Under the pieces are notes generated by a model. It was not told the origin of the DNA, did no database searches, and saw only the letters and a program-made list of their open reading frames with translations. A program made the position numbers and the translations under genes. A DNA stretch of 64,000 nt from Mesorhizobium sp. M3A.F.Ca.ET.080.04.2.1 (GTDB lineage: Bacteria; Pseudomonadota; Alphaproteobacteria; Rhizobiales; Rhizobiaceae): assembly GCF_003952525.1 (NCBI RefSeq), contig NZ_CP034451.1, positions 2,480,001 through 2,544,000 of the forward strand, written 5' to 3'. Shown here piece by piece: positions 34,308 to 44,893 of the stretch (position 1 is the stretch's first letter; each line of letters starts with the position of its first letter).

Positions 34308-35081
34308 TCAAATCGAGGCGAGAAAGCCCCCATCCACCGGGATGGACTGTCCGGTTATGTATGCCGCCGCGTCCGAAGCGAGAAACACGGCAATGCCATG
34401 CAGATCCGACAGCAGGCCGAAACGATGCTGCGGGATCTTGGCAAGCATGGACTGCTGCCAAGCCTCGTCGGCGTAGAACACCTCGGTCATCGCGGTCCTG
34501 AAATAACCAGGAGCGATGGCGTTGACCCTGATCCCCAGATTCGCCCATTCCGCCGCCAGCGCACGCGTCATGCCGAGCAGCCCGGATTTTGACGAGCCAT
34601 AGGGCACGGCCGTTGGAATTCCGACCTCGGAGGTCAGCGAGCAGAGATTGATGATGGCACCGGGCCGTCCGGCGTCCCTCATATGCCGGGCGGCCGCCTG
34701 GGAGCAGAAGAATGCGCCTTTGAGATTGGTGTCGACGATCCTGTCCCAAAGTGCTTCGTCGACGTCCAGCGAGGGCCGGACCTCTTCCATGCCGGCATTG
34801 TTGACGAGAATATCGAGACCGCCGAGCAGGCCAACGGCTTCGTCAGTCGCCGCGCGGCACCGGGCGACATCCGTGACGTCCAGGGCAATGGCATGCGCAA
34901 CCCCGCCGGCGTCATGAATGGCCCGCTTCGTCGCGTCGAGGGAGGCGAGATCGCGCGCGGTGACGGCGACGTCGGCGCCAGCCGCGCTGAGCGCCTCGGC
35001 AATGCCGCGCCCGATGCCGCGACTTGCGCCGGTGATGAGCGCTTTCCTGCCCGAGAGATCGAAAAGGGAAGCATTGCGCAT
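34308..35081 (-). CDS. hpsO: short-chain dehydrogenase, HpsO-like
   Basis: A 257-residue classical SDR: TGASRGIGRG cofactor site, NNAG, catalytic Ser in LCSLTSEVG and YGSSK (Tyr and Lys), and C-terminal YITGQSIPVDGG. GGAGGG precedes the ATG. Context points to HpsO, a DHPS 2-dehydrogenase acting with HpsP to racemise the sulfonate before HpsN. It has its own operator-like site upstream and a second site between it and hpsN, so it is probably a separate unit. As SDR specificity is hard to read, the name rests on neighbours. Confidence 0.68.
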   Translation of the reverse strand: MRNASLFDLSGRKALITGASRGIGRGIAEALSAAGADVAVTARDLASLDATKRAIHDAGGVAHAIALDVTDVARCRAATDEAVGLLGGLDILVNNAGMEEVRPSLDVDEALWDRIVDTNLKGAFFCSQAAARHMRDAGRPGAIINLCSLTSEVGIPTAVPYGSSKSGLLGMTRALAAEWANLGIRVNAIAPGYFRTAMTEVFYADEAWQQSMLAKIPQHRFGLLSDLHGIAVFLASDAAAYITGQSIPVDGGFLASI

Positions 35082-35130
35082 AGGACCCTCCTGTACCGGC
35101 TTCGCGGCCCGGCGACTCCGCCAGATTGTT

Positions 35131-35150
35131 ATCTATACAAGCATATACAA
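35131..35150. promoter_or_regulatory. putative GntR operator, site 3 (hpsO)
   Basis: ATCTATACAAGCATATACAA, 50 bases before the SDR start. It matches site 1 (ATACATACATGCATATACAA) at 17 of 20 positions. Same spacing range from the start codon as a promoter-overlapping operator. Confidence 0.6.
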
Positions 35151-35274
35151 ATTTCTTCCGGCGCCTACTCGTCCGCCTCGACGCTGAACATTGACGGACG
35201 AACCAGCGCAGTCCAACGTCGCAGCGACTCGGGGTTCAGCTCCCGGGCCGAACCGCAGAACAGCTCAGTGGACC

Positions 35275-36264
35275 ATGCAAGGCCTGGCAGCAGCAAGCAG
35301 CACACAAGCCCAGTCAGAAAAAATCCGCGACGCCAGCGTCGATCTGATTGCCGTGGTCGTTGCGGTGACGAACCAGGGCCCGAGCGTTCTCACCGTCGAG
35401 CAAGGCAGCGCCCTGCCCTCGGGTCCCTTCGAGCTCGGCCACCGGTCCCTGCAGTCCGGCCTGCGGGCATGGGTGGAGCATCAGACCGGCCATCAGCTCG
35501 GCTATATCGAGCAGCTCTACACATTTGCCGATAGCGACCGGATCGGCGCCGACAGCGACCGGATTGGCGGACAGCGCCAGCAGAGGGTGATCTCGATCAG
35601 CTATCTTGCCCTGACACGCGCCGAACATGCCGCCGGCGAGGCCAGCCGCGCCTGGCGGCGCTGGTACGATTATTTTCCGTGGGAAGATTACCGCTCCGGC
35701 ATTCCGCCGATGATCGCGGAGGTTCTGCAGCCGCACCTGGCGGCATGGGCTGCCGAGGCCGGCCTGGGCACGGAAGAGCGGGAGCGCCAGCGGCGGGCTG
35801 CAATCGCCTTCGGCCTCGACGGCCGGGATTGGAACGAAGAACTCGTCCTGCAGCGTTACGAGCTCCTCTACGAGGCGGCCATGGTCGAGGAGGCCACGCG
35901 CAGATTGGGGCAGAGCGCTTTCCTGCCGATAACCGGAACTCCGATGACAGCCGACCATCGTCGCATTCTGGCGACCGGGATCGCGCGGCTGCGTTCCAAG
36001 ATCAAATACCGGCCCGTCGTTTTCGAACTGATGCCGCCCGTCTTCACCCTCCTCCAGTTGCAACGGACGGTGGAAGCGCTCTCCGGGCGGCTGGTCCATA
36101 AGCCGAACTTCCGCCGTCTCATCGAGCAGCAGGAACTGGTCGAGGAGACCGGAGAGACTACAGCCGACACTGTCGGACGGCCGGCGAAGCTGTTCCGCTT
36201 CCGCCACGCCGTTCTCGACGAGCGGGTTGCTGCCGGGACGAAATTGCCCTTATCGCGCGCTTGA
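35275..36264 (+). CDS. nadQ: NadQ/NrtR-like regulator of NAD biosynthesis (Nudix-related domain plus winged helix)
   Basis: A 329-residue protein. The N-terminal half is a Nudix-like fold (VDLIAVVVAVTNQGPSVLTVEQGSALPSGPFEL...LEQLYTF-type QLYTFADSDR, RVISISYLAL) without an intact Nudix box, so probably a sensor, not a hydrolase. The C-terminal part (PPVFTLLQLQRTVEALSGRLVHKPNFRRLIEQQELVEETGE) is the winged helix of the NrtR type. The ATG at 35275 is preferred over a TTG at 35191. It lies 66 bases before nadA on the same strand with two inverted-repeat elements between, matching the alphaproteobacterial NadQ arrangement. Odd: a tandem DSDRIG repeat at about residues 84-97. Confidence 0.78.
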   Translation: MQGLAAASSTQAQSEKIRDASVDLIAVVVAVTNQGPSVLTVEQGSALPSGPFELGHRSLQSGLRAWVEHQTGHQLGYIEQLYTFADSDRIGADSDRIGGQRQQRVISISYLALTRAEHAAGEASRAWRRWYDYFPWEDYRSGIPPMIAEVLQPHLAAWAAEAGLGTEERERQRRAAIAFGLDGRDWNEELVLQRYELLYEAAMVEEATRRLGQSAFLPITGTPMTADHRRILATGIARLRSKIKYRPVVFELMPPVFTLLQLQRTVEALSGRLVHKPNFRRLIEQQELVEETGETTADTVGRPAKLFRFRHAVLDERVAAGTKLPLSRA

Positions 36265-36270
36265 CAAGCC

Positions 36271-36290
36271 TTATTCTCAAAGTAAGTATA
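36271..36290. promoter_or_regulatory. putative NadQ operator, half-conserved copy
   Basis: TTATTCTC followed by AAAGTAAGTATA, directly after the nadQ stop. The left arm equals the reverse complement of the right arm of the better copy at 36299-36319, so the two elements could bind two NadQ units side by side. Confidence 0.45.
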
Positions 36291-36298
36291 TGTCGCAA

Positions 36299-36319
36299 TT
36301 ATACTCATCTCGAGAATAA
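36299..36319. promoter_or_regulatory. putative NadQ operator upstream of nadA
   Basis: An inverted repeat with arms TTATACTC and GAGAATAA around the 5-base center ATCTC, 11 bases before the nadA start; the arms pair at 7 of 8 positions. Position and form fit the operator of an NAD-responsive repressor encoded by the adjacent nadQ. Confidence 0.6.
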
Positions 36320-36330
36320 TTGGAGCGCCC

Positions 36331-37301
36331 ATGGCCATTTCACTGCCTTCCGCCGCGTCGCTTTACGATCGTGTTCGGCGGGTCATTCCCCCCATCGAAT
36401 GGCCGGCGTTCGCCGAGGATATCGACGCCATCCTGGCGCTGAAGCGCGAGCGCAACGCGGTCATCCTGGCGCACAACTACCAGACGCCGGAAATCTTCCA
36501 CTGCGTGGCCGACATCGTCGGCGACAGCCTGGCGCTCGCGCGCAAGGCGATGTCGGTCGATGCTGACGTTATCGTGCTCGCCGGCGTGCACTTCATGGCC
36601 GAGACCGCGAAGCTGCTCAATCCCGGCAAGACCGTGCTCATTCCGGATCCCGGCGCCGGCTGCTCGCTGGCCGACTCCATCACCGCCTCGGACGTGCGCC
36701 TGATGCGGCAGCGCTACCCCGGCGTTCCGGTCGTGACCTACATCAACACCTCCGCCGCCGTGAAGGCCGAGTCCGATATCTGCTGCACCTCGGGCAATGC
36801 ACTGGCGATCGTTGAATCGCTCGGCACGCCGCGCGCGATCATGCTGCCCGACGAGTATCTGGCGAAGAACATCGCGGCGCAGACGAAGGTCGACATCATC
36901 GCCTGGAAGGGGCACTGCGAGGTGCATGAGCGCTTCACGCCCGCCGACATACGCGAGCTGCGCGAGGCGCACCCAGGCGTCACGGTGCTTGCCCATCCCG
37001 AGTGCCCGCCGGAGGTCGTCGCCGAAGCGGATTTCGCGGGCTCGACGGCGGCGATGTCCGACTATGTCGGACGGCACAAGCCGGCGCGCGTCGTGCTGAT
37101 GACCGAATGCTCGATGAGCGACAACGTCGCCGTCGAGCACCCGGACGTGGATTTCGTGCGCCCCTGCAACCTCTGTCCGCACATGAAGCGCATCACGCTT
37201 GCCAACATCCGCACCGCGCTCGAGGAGGACCGTCACATCGTGACCATCGATCCAGACGTCGCCGAGCGGGCACGACAAGCCGTTGAGCGGATGCTCGCCA
37301 T

Positions 37302-37305
<4 letters not shown>
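36331..37305 (+). CDS. nadA: quinolinate synthase
   Basis: A 324-residue NadA, which condenses iminoaspartate with dihydroxyacetone phosphate to quinolinate using a 4Fe-4S cluster. Seen: [18 protein letters not shown], the cluster cysteines in [17 protein letters not shown] and PCNLCPHMK, and [24 protein letters not shown] precedes the ATG. The stop overlaps the nadB start by ATGA. Control is probably by NadQ at the two elements just upstream. Confidence 0.95.
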
Positions 37306-38855
<1,550 letters not shown>

Positions 38856-38857
38856 CC

Positions 38858-39706
38858 ATGACGCTGACGCCGCTGCCGCGCGTGATGGTCGAGCCGCTGG
38901 TGCGGGCCGCGCTGCTCGAGGATCTGGGACGCGCCGGGGATATCACCACCGACGCCATCGTTCCGGCGGATGCCACCGCGACGATGGTGCTCGCGGCAAG
39001 ACAGCCGGGCGTGATTGCCGGGCTCGATATGGCCGCCCTTGCCTTCGAACTGATGGATCCCAGGACCGAGGTCGCGATTGTCCTTGCTGACGGCTCCGCC
39101 GCAGCGGCCGGTGATGTCGTCGCCACGGTGCACGGACCTGCCCGCGCCTTGCTGACCGCCGAGCGGACGGCGCTCAATTTGCTTTGCCATCTCAGCGGCA
39201 TTGCCACGCAAACCGCGGCGATCGTCGACGCCGTGCGCGGCACCAAGGCCACGATCGTCTGCACGCGAAAGACCACGCCTGGCCTGCGTGCGCTGGAGAA
39301 GTATGCCGTGCGCGCCGGCGGCGGCGCCAATCACCGCTTCGGCCTCGGCGACGCCGTGCTGATCAAGGACAACCACATCGCGCTTGCCGGCGACATGCGC
39401 ACGGCGATCGACCGCGCGCGGGCGGCGGCAGGTCACATGGTCAAGATCGAGGTCGAAGTCGATACGCTCGATCAACTCGATATCGCGCTGGCGGCAGGCG
39501 TCGACGCGGTGCTGCTGGACAACATGTCCGTCGAGCAGTTGACCGAAGCGGTGGCGATGGTCGGCGGCCGCGCCATCACCGAGGCATCCGGCCGGGTGAC
39601 CGCGCAGACGGCACCTGCGATCGCCGCGACCGGGGTCGACCTGATCTCGGTCGGATGGATCACACATAGCGCGCCGATCCTTGATATTGGGCTGGATTGC
39701 CGGTAG
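38858..39706 (+). CDS. nadC: nicotinate-nucleotide diphosphorylase (carboxylating)
   Basis: A 282-residue quinolinate phosphoribosyltransferase, the last step to nicotinate mononucleotide in this operon. Seen: [73 protein letters not shown] and [16 protein letters not shown] 7 bases before the ATG at 38858 decides the start over the TTG at 38852. Confidence 0.95.
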   Translation: MTLTPLPRVMVEPLVRAALLEDLGRAGDITTDAIVPADATATMVLAARQPGVIAGLDMAALAFELMDPRTEVAIVLADGSAAAAGDVVATVHGPARALLTAERTALNLLCHLSGIATQTAAIVDAVRGTKATIVCTRKTTPGLRALEKYAVRAGGGANHRFGLGDAVLIKDNHIALAGDMRTAIDRARAAAGHMVKIEVEVDTLDQLDIALAAGVDAVLLDNMSVEQLTEAVAMVGGRAITEASGRVTAQTAPAIAATGVDLISVGWITHSAPILDIGLDCR

Positions 39707-39856
39707 CGGAACATGTCCTTGATCGCCGCGCACGCGGCCTTTGAACAGAAACCGCCGCTCATGAGCCTGTGAAAGCCGGTCAGGTGGCCAATAGAGGTTT
39801 CAATGCTCGTGCATCGGAAATCGGTTGCGAATGGATATTCAAACGAAGGAGATGGC

Positions 39857-40855
39857 ATGGACGCCGAATTGCAGTTGAATGCCACCTTGCGGTCGATCCC
39901 GGGGGCGTCTTCCCAATGGAATCGGGAAGCGGCGCAGGCGGTCTACGACCTGCCCTTCAACGATCTGCTCTTCCGGGCTCAGACCATCCACCGCGAGAAT
40001 TTCGATCCCAACCGGGTGCAGCTGTCGCGCCTGCTTTCGATCAAGACCGGCGGCTGCCCGGAGGATTGCGGCTATTGCAGCCAGTCCTCGCATCACCAGT
40101 CCGGCCTCAAGGCCTCGAAGCTGATGGAGGTTCAGCGCGTCATCGCGGAAGCCAGGAAGGCACGCGACGCGGGCGCCACGCGCTATTGCATGGGGGCCGC
40201 CTGGCGCAGCCCCAAGGAGCGCGACATGGATGCGGTGATCGCGATGGTCGAGGGCGTCAAGGCGCTCGGCATGGAGACCTGCATGACGCTCGGCATGCTC
40301 GACCTCGGCCAGGCACAGCGGCTCAAGCAAGCCGGCCTCGACTACTACAACCACAACATCGACACGTCGGAGCGCTACTACAGCGAGATCATCTCGACCC
40401 GGACCTTCGCTGAACGGCTGGACACGCTTGCCAATGTCCGCGACAGCGGCATCAAGGTCTGCTGCGGCGGCATCGTCGGCATGGGCGAGGAGAAGGCCGA
40501 CCGCATCGACATGCTGGTGACGTTAGCCAACCTGCCGGAGCCGCCCGACAGCGTGCCGATCAACATGCTGATCCCGATCGAGGGCACGCCGCTCGGCGAG
40601 GCCGAACCGATCGAGCCGATCGAATTCGTGCGCACCATCGCGCTGGCCCGCATCATGATGCCGAAATCGCATGTGCGGCTCTCCGCCGGCCGCACGGCGA
40701 TGAGCGACGAGATGCAGGCGCTGTGCTTCTTCGCCGGCGCCAACTCCATTTTCGTCGGCGACACCCTGCTGACCGCCGAAAACCCCGGAGAGGACAAGGA
40801 CAGCGCGCTGTTCCGCCGGCTGGGCATCAAGCCGATGGAGCGCGAAGCCCAGTGA
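39857..40855 (+). CDS. bioB: biotin synthase
   Basis: A 332-residue radical SAM enzyme that inserts sulfur into dethiobiotin. The 4Fe-4S motif is [13 protein letters not shown] (CxxxCxxC); [25 protein letters not shown] and [31 protein letters not shown] are family blocks. AAGGAGA precedes the ATG at 39857; the frame extends 18 codons upstream without family homology. It is the first gene of bioBFDAZ. No BioR-type TTATCTATAA palindrome was found in the 150 bases upstream. Confidence 0.96.
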   Translation: MDAELQLNATLRSIPGASSQWNREAAQAVYDLPFNDLLFRAQTIHRENFDPNRVQLSRLLSIKTGGCPEDCGYCSQSSHHQSGLKASKLMEVQRVIAEARKARDAGATRYCMGAAWRSPKERDMDAVIAMVEGVKALGMETCMTLGMLDLGQAQRLKQAGLDYYNHNIDTSERYYSEIISTRTFAERLDTLANVRDSGIKVCCGGIVGMGEEKADRIDMLVTLANLPEPPDSVPINMLIPIEGTPLGEAEPIEPIEFVRTIALARIMMPKSHVRLSAGRTAMSDEMQALCFFAGANSIFVGDTLLTAENPGEDKDSALFRRLGIKPMEREAQ

Positions 40856-42006
40856 ACGGGCGCGCGAACGGCCGGGCTTTGCTCGACCGCTACGAGGCCA
40901 GCCTGCGCGGGCTGGCCCGCAAGGACCGATTGCGGAGCCTCAGCGCCCGCTCGGGCGCCGACTTCGCCTCCAACGACTATCTCGGCCTGGCGCGCTCCAA
41001 GCGCATGGCAGAGGCGGTTGCGGCGGCACTCGCCGCCGGTACGCCCATTGGGGCGACGGGTTCTCGGCTGCTGCGCGGCAACGACCCCGAACACGAGGCC
41101 CTCGAAGCCAAGGCGGCCGGCTTCTTCGGCGCCGAGCGCGCGCTGTTCTTCGGCGGCGGCTATGTCGCCAATTTCGCGGTGCTCACGACCTTGCCGCAGA
41201 AGGGCGATCTGATCGTACTGGACGAACTGATCCATGCCAGCGCGCATGAGGGCGCGCGAGCCGGTCGCGCCGATGTGGCGGAAGCGGCGCACAACGATGC
41301 AGGCGCCGTCGACGGTGCGATCCGGGGCTGGCGCACGAGGGGCGGCGCCGGCCGACCCTGGATCGTGGCCGAGAGCCTCTACAGCATGGATGGCGACCGG
41401 GCTCCGCTCGGTGAACTGATCGAGGTCGCGGATCGCCACGATGCGTTCCTGTTCGTCGACGAGGCTCATGCCACCGGCGTCTACGGTCCGGATGGGCGCG
41501 GGCTCGCGCACGATCTCGAGGGCCGCGACAATGTCGTGGTGCTCCACACCTGCGGCAAGGCGCTGGGCGCATCCGGCGCGCTGGTCACGGCGCCGGCTGC
41601 GCTTTGCGACTTTCTCGTCAACCGCTGCCGGCCGTTCATCTATGCCACCGCGCCCTCGCCGCTGATGGCGGTGGCGGCGGCAACGGCCCTCGACATCGTC
41701 GCTGACGAACCGGCGCGCCGCGAGCGGCTGGCGAAGCTGGTTGCGCTCGCCGGCAAGAGGGCCGAACACCTTGGCCTGCCCGCGAGCGGTTCGCAGATCC
41801 TGCCGGTCGTCGTCGGCGAGAATAGCCGCGCCATGGCGCTGGCCGAAGCGCTGCAATTGCGTGGTTTCGACGTGCGCGGCATCCGCCCGCCAACCGTGCC
41901 CGAGGGCACCGCAAGGCTCAGGATCTCGCTGACGCTGAATGTCGCCGAGGCCGATGTTTCGGCAGTGTTCGATGCGCTTGGCGAGGAATGGGAGCGCGCG
42001 CGATGA
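40852..42006 (+). CDS. bioF: 8-amino-7-oxononanoate synthase
   Basis: A 384-residue PLP enzyme joining pimeloyl-ACP and alanine. Landmarks: [62 protein letters not shown] and the PLP lysine in [12 protein letters not shown]. The start is a GTG overlapping the bioB stop (GTGA). Confidence 0.94.
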   Translation: MNGRANGRALLDRYEASLRGLARKDRLRSLSARSGADFASNDYLGLARSKRMAEAVAAALAAGTPIGATGSRLLRGNDPEHEALEAKAAGFFGAERALFFGGGYVANFAVLTTLPQKGDLIVLDELIHASAHEGARAGRADVAEAAHNDAGAVDGAIRGWRTRGGAGRPWIVAESLYSMDGDRAPLGELIEVADRHDAFLFVDEAHATGVYGPDGRGLAHDLEGRDNVVVLHTCGKALGASGALVTAPAALCDFLVNRCRPFIYATAPSPLMAVAAATALDIVADEPARRERLAKLVALAGKRAEHLGLPASGSQILPVVVGENSRAMALAEALQLRGFDVRGIRPPTVPEGTARLRISLTLNVAEADVSAVFDALGEEWERAR

Positions 42007-42641
42007 CGGTGCAGATTGTCGTGACCGGCACCGACACCGGCATCGGCAAGACGGTGTTCGCGGCGGGCCTGGCCGGTCTGCTCGACGGCGTCTACTGGAA
42101 GCCGGTGCAGGCGGGCATCGATGAAGGGACCGACAGCGAGACGGTTTCCCGGCTCGCAGGGTTGTCCGCGGAGCGGGTGCTGCCGGAAGCCTGGCGCCTC
42201 ACCGAACCGCTGTCGCCGCACCGCGCCGCAGAACTGGACGGCGTGGAGATCGATACGCGGGCCCTGGTGCTGCCCGCGACCGACCGGCCGCTGGTCGTCG
42301 AAGGCGCTGGCGGGCTGATGGTGCCGGTGAACCGGCGTGCGCTCTATATCGACGTCTTCGCGCGCTGGCGCGCGCCAGTCGTGCTCTGCGCCCGAACCGG
42401 GCTCGGCACCATCAACCACACGCTGCTCTCGATCGAGGCTCTGCGCGCGCGGTCGATACCGCTGCTCGGCATCGCCTTCATCGGCGACGAGATGACGGAT
42501 ACGCAAAGGACGATCGCCGAGATGGTCAAGGTGCGGGTGCTCGGCCGCCTGCCTCGGCTCGATCCGCTCACGTCCGAAGCGCTTGCCGTGGCCATGCGAT
42601 CCTCGTTCCATGTGTCCGACTTTACGGAGGTCCGACCATGA
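42003..42641 (+). CDS. bioD: dethiobiotin synthetase
   Basis: A 212-residue P-loop enzyme that closes the ureido ring. Seen: [18 protein letters not shown] (P-loop), YWKPVQAG, and [12 protein letters not shown] with [15 protein letters not shown]. The ATG at 42003 overlaps the bioF stop (ATGA); this start is preferred over 41988. Confidence 0.94.
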   Translation: MTVQIVVTGTDTGIGKTVFAAGLAGLLDGVYWKPVQAGIDEGTDSETVSRLAGLSAERVLPEAWRLTEPLSPHRAAELDGVEIDTRALVLPATDRPLVVEGAGGLMVPVNRRALYIDVFARWRAPVVLCARTGLGTINHTLLSIEALRARSIPLLGIAFIGDEMTDTQRTIAEMVKVRVLGRLPRLDPLTSEALAVAMRSSFHVSDFTEVRP

Positions 42642-43900
42642 GCTCCGCCGTCTGGCATCCGTTCACCCAGCATGCCACCGAGCTGGTGCCGCCGACCATC
42701 GCGCGCACCGAGGGCGCCTATGTCGAGACGCGCGACGGCAAGTGCATCCTCGATGCGATCTCCTCCTGGTGGGTCATCACCCACGGCCACCGCCGCCCGA
42801 AGATCATGGAGGCGATCCGCAATGCGACCGAGACGCTCGACCAGGTGATCTTCGCCGGGCTCAGCCATGAGCCGGCCGAGCGATTGGCCTCCGCGCTGGT
42901 CGACATGACGCCGCCGGGCCTCGACTGGGTTTTCTATTCGGACAGCGGCTCGACCAGCGTCGAGGTGGCGCTGAAGATGGCGCTCGGCTTTCACCGCAAC
43001 GCCGGCGCGCCGCGTTCGCGCATCGTCGTGATGGAACACAGCTATCACGGCGACACCATCGGCACGATGAGCGTCGGCGCGCGCGGCGTCTTCAACGCCG
43101 CCTACGAGCCGCTGCTGTTCGAGGTCGATACCATCCCCTTCCCCGCCGCCGGCCAGGAGCAGCAAACGCTCGACGCCTTCGAACGGCTGGCGCGCGACTG
43201 CAATGTTGCCGCGCTGATCGTCGAGCCGCTGGTGCTCGGCGCCGGCGGCATGCTGATGTATCCGGCCTCGGTGCTGGCCGAACTCAAGCGCATTGCCGAG
43301 CGCAGCGGGACACTGTTCATCGCCGATGAAGTGATGACCGGCTGGGGCCGCACCGGCACCATGTTCGCCTGCGAGCAGGCAGGGATTTCGCCCGACATAT
43401 TGTGCACCTCCAAGGGCCTGACCGCCGGCTCGCTACCGCTCGCGGTAACGCTTGCCACCGATGCGATCTTCCGCGCGCATTACTCCGGCGACCGTGCCAA
43501 GACCTTCTTCCATTCGAGCTCCTATACGGCCAACCCGATCGCCTGCGCGGCAGCGCTCGCCAATGTCGGCATCTGGAAGGACGAGCCTGTGGCGGAGCGC
43601 GTGGGCGCACTCTCACGGATGCAAGCGGAGAAGGTCGCGCGGTTCAGCCAGGATTCGCGTTTCGAGAATGTACGCACCAGCGGCACCATCGCTGCCCTTG
43701 ATCTCCGTGTCGGCAAGACAGGCTATCTGGCCGAGGTGGGACCAAAACTGCGCGCCTTCTTCCTGGAGCGCGGCTTGCTGGTGCGGCCGCTCGGCAACGT
43801 CATCTACGTGCTGCCGCCCTATTGCGTGACGTCGGACGAACTCGACCGGCTTTACGCGGCAATAGACGAGGCCGCCGGGCTTGCGGGCGACCAGCGATGA
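42638..43900 (+). CDS. bioA: adenosylmethionine-8-amino-7-oxononanoate aminotransferase
   Basis: A 420-residue class III aminotransferase that uses SAM as amino donor. Seen: [71 protein letters not shown] and the PLP lysine in [14 protein letters not shown]. It overlaps bioD and bioZ by 4 bases each. Confidence 0.95.
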   Translation: MSSAVWHPFTQHATELVPPTIARTEGAYVETRDGKCILDAISSWWVITHGHRRPKIMEAIRNATETLDQVIFAGLSHEPAERLASALVDMTPPGLDWVFYSDSGSTSVEVALKMALGFHRNAGAPRSRIVVMEHSYHGDTIGTMSVGARGVFNAAYEPLLFEVDTIPFPAAGQEQQTLDAFERLARDCNVAALIVEPLVLGAGGMLMYPASVLAELKRIAERSGTLFIADEVMTGWGRTGTMFACEQAGISPDILCTSKGLTAGSLPLAVTLATDAIFRAHYSGDRAKTFFHSSSYTANPIACAAALANVGIWKDEPVAERVGALSRMQAEKVARFSQDSRFENVRTSGTIAALDLRVGKTGYLAEVGPKLRAFFLERGLLVRPLGNVIYVLPPYCVTSDELDRLYAAIDEAAGLAGDQR

Positions 43901-44880
43901 ATCGCACGGCGCGCATCATCGGGTTTGGCCATCACGTGCCGGCTCGAAAAGTCGGCAATGCCGAGATCGAGGCAAGCCTCGGGCTGGAGGCAGGCTGGAT
44001 CGAGGGGCGCACCGGCATCCGCACGCGTTTCTGGGCGGAGCCCGGCGACACGTTGTCCGGGCTTGCAGCCAAGGCTGGCGACATGGCGCTTGAGGTGGCC
44101 GGCATCGAGCGCAAGGAGATGGGCCTGCTGCTGCTGGCGACTTCGACACCGGATCATCTCTTACCGCCCAGCGCGCCACTGGTGGCGCACAGGCTCGGCC
44201 TTGAAAGGGCCGGCGGGGGCGACCTCGCCGGCGCCTGCGCGGGGTTCATCTACGCCATGACCTTCGCCGACGGCTTCGTGCGCCTGCACAACAAGCCGGC
44301 CATCGTGATCGCCGCCAACATCTTGAGCCGTCGGATCAATCCGGACGAGCGCGCCAGCGCCGTGCTGTTCGCCGACGCCGCCGGTGCGGTGGTGCTCGCC
44401 CCGTCAGGCGATCCCAGCCACGGCATACTCGGTTCTTCCTTTGCCTCGGATGGGTCCGCTTACGGCCTGATCCACATCCCGGCCGGCGGCAGCAACAGGC
44501 CGTTCGCCGACGAGATCGGCGTCGTCGAAACCCGCATGACCATCGCCAACGGCCGCGACGTCTTCGCCAAGGCGGTGGAGATGATGAGAACTTGCTCGCT
44601 CGAGGCGCTGGCGGCGGCGGGTGTCTCGGTGCCGGACGTCGCCCGCTTCGTGCCGCACCAGGCGAATGCCCGCATCTTCAACGCCGTCGGCAAGTCGCTC
44701 GGTATCGCGGACGAGCGCATGGTCAAGACCATCGCCGACTATGGCAACTCGTCGGCCGCAACGATCCCCCTGTCGCTGTCGGTCGCCCACAGCGCCAACC
44801 CTCTTCGGCCGGGCGAGAAGCTGCTGCTGACGGCGGCCGGCGCGGGGCTTATCGGCGGGGCACTGGTGGTTGGCGCTTAG
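43897..44880 (+). CDS. bioZ: BioZ, FabH-like 3-oxopimeloyl-ACP synthase
   Basis: A 327-residue ketoacyl-ACP synthase III type protein. The catalytic triad is visible: Cys in [12 protein letters not shown], His in [11 protein letters not shown] and Asn in [14 protein letters not shown]. In Rhizobiales BioZ replaces the BioC/BioH route by condensing glutaryl-CoA with malonyl-ACP to start pimelate synthesis. The ATG at 43897 overlaps the bioA stop (ATGA). It ends 13 bases before the convergent dehydrogenase gene. Confidence 0.9.
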   Translation: MNRTARIIGFGHHVPARKVGNAEIEASLGLEAGWIEGRTGIRTRFWAEPGDTLSGLAAKAGDMALEVAGIERKEMGLLLLATSTPDHLLPPSAPLVAHRLGLERAGGGDLAGACAGFIYAMTFADGFVRLHNKPAIVIAANILSRRINPDERASAVLFADAAGAVVLAPSGDPSHGILGSSFASDGSAYGLIHIPAGGSNRPFADEIGVVETRMTIANGRDVFAKAVEMMRTCSLEALAAAGVSVPDVARFVPHQANARIFNAVGKSLGIADERMVKTIADYGNSSAATIPLSLSVAHSANPLRPGEKLLLTAAGAGLIGGALVVGA

Positions 44881-44893
44881 CTTTGGACTGGAG

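Noticed and set aside
35191..35274. Longer NadQ N-terminus from a TTG start
   Set aside because: No ribosome binding site, and the extra residues are unlike the family; the ATG at 35275 lies just before the conserved fold.
39723..39740. Hairpin GCCGCG-CAC-GCGGC after nadC
   Set aside because: Short stem and no T-run; common by chance in DNA of this composition.
44881..44893. Possible bidirectional terminator between bioZ and the aldehyde dehydrogenase gene
   Set aside because: Only 13 bases separate the stops and no stem-loop is visible.
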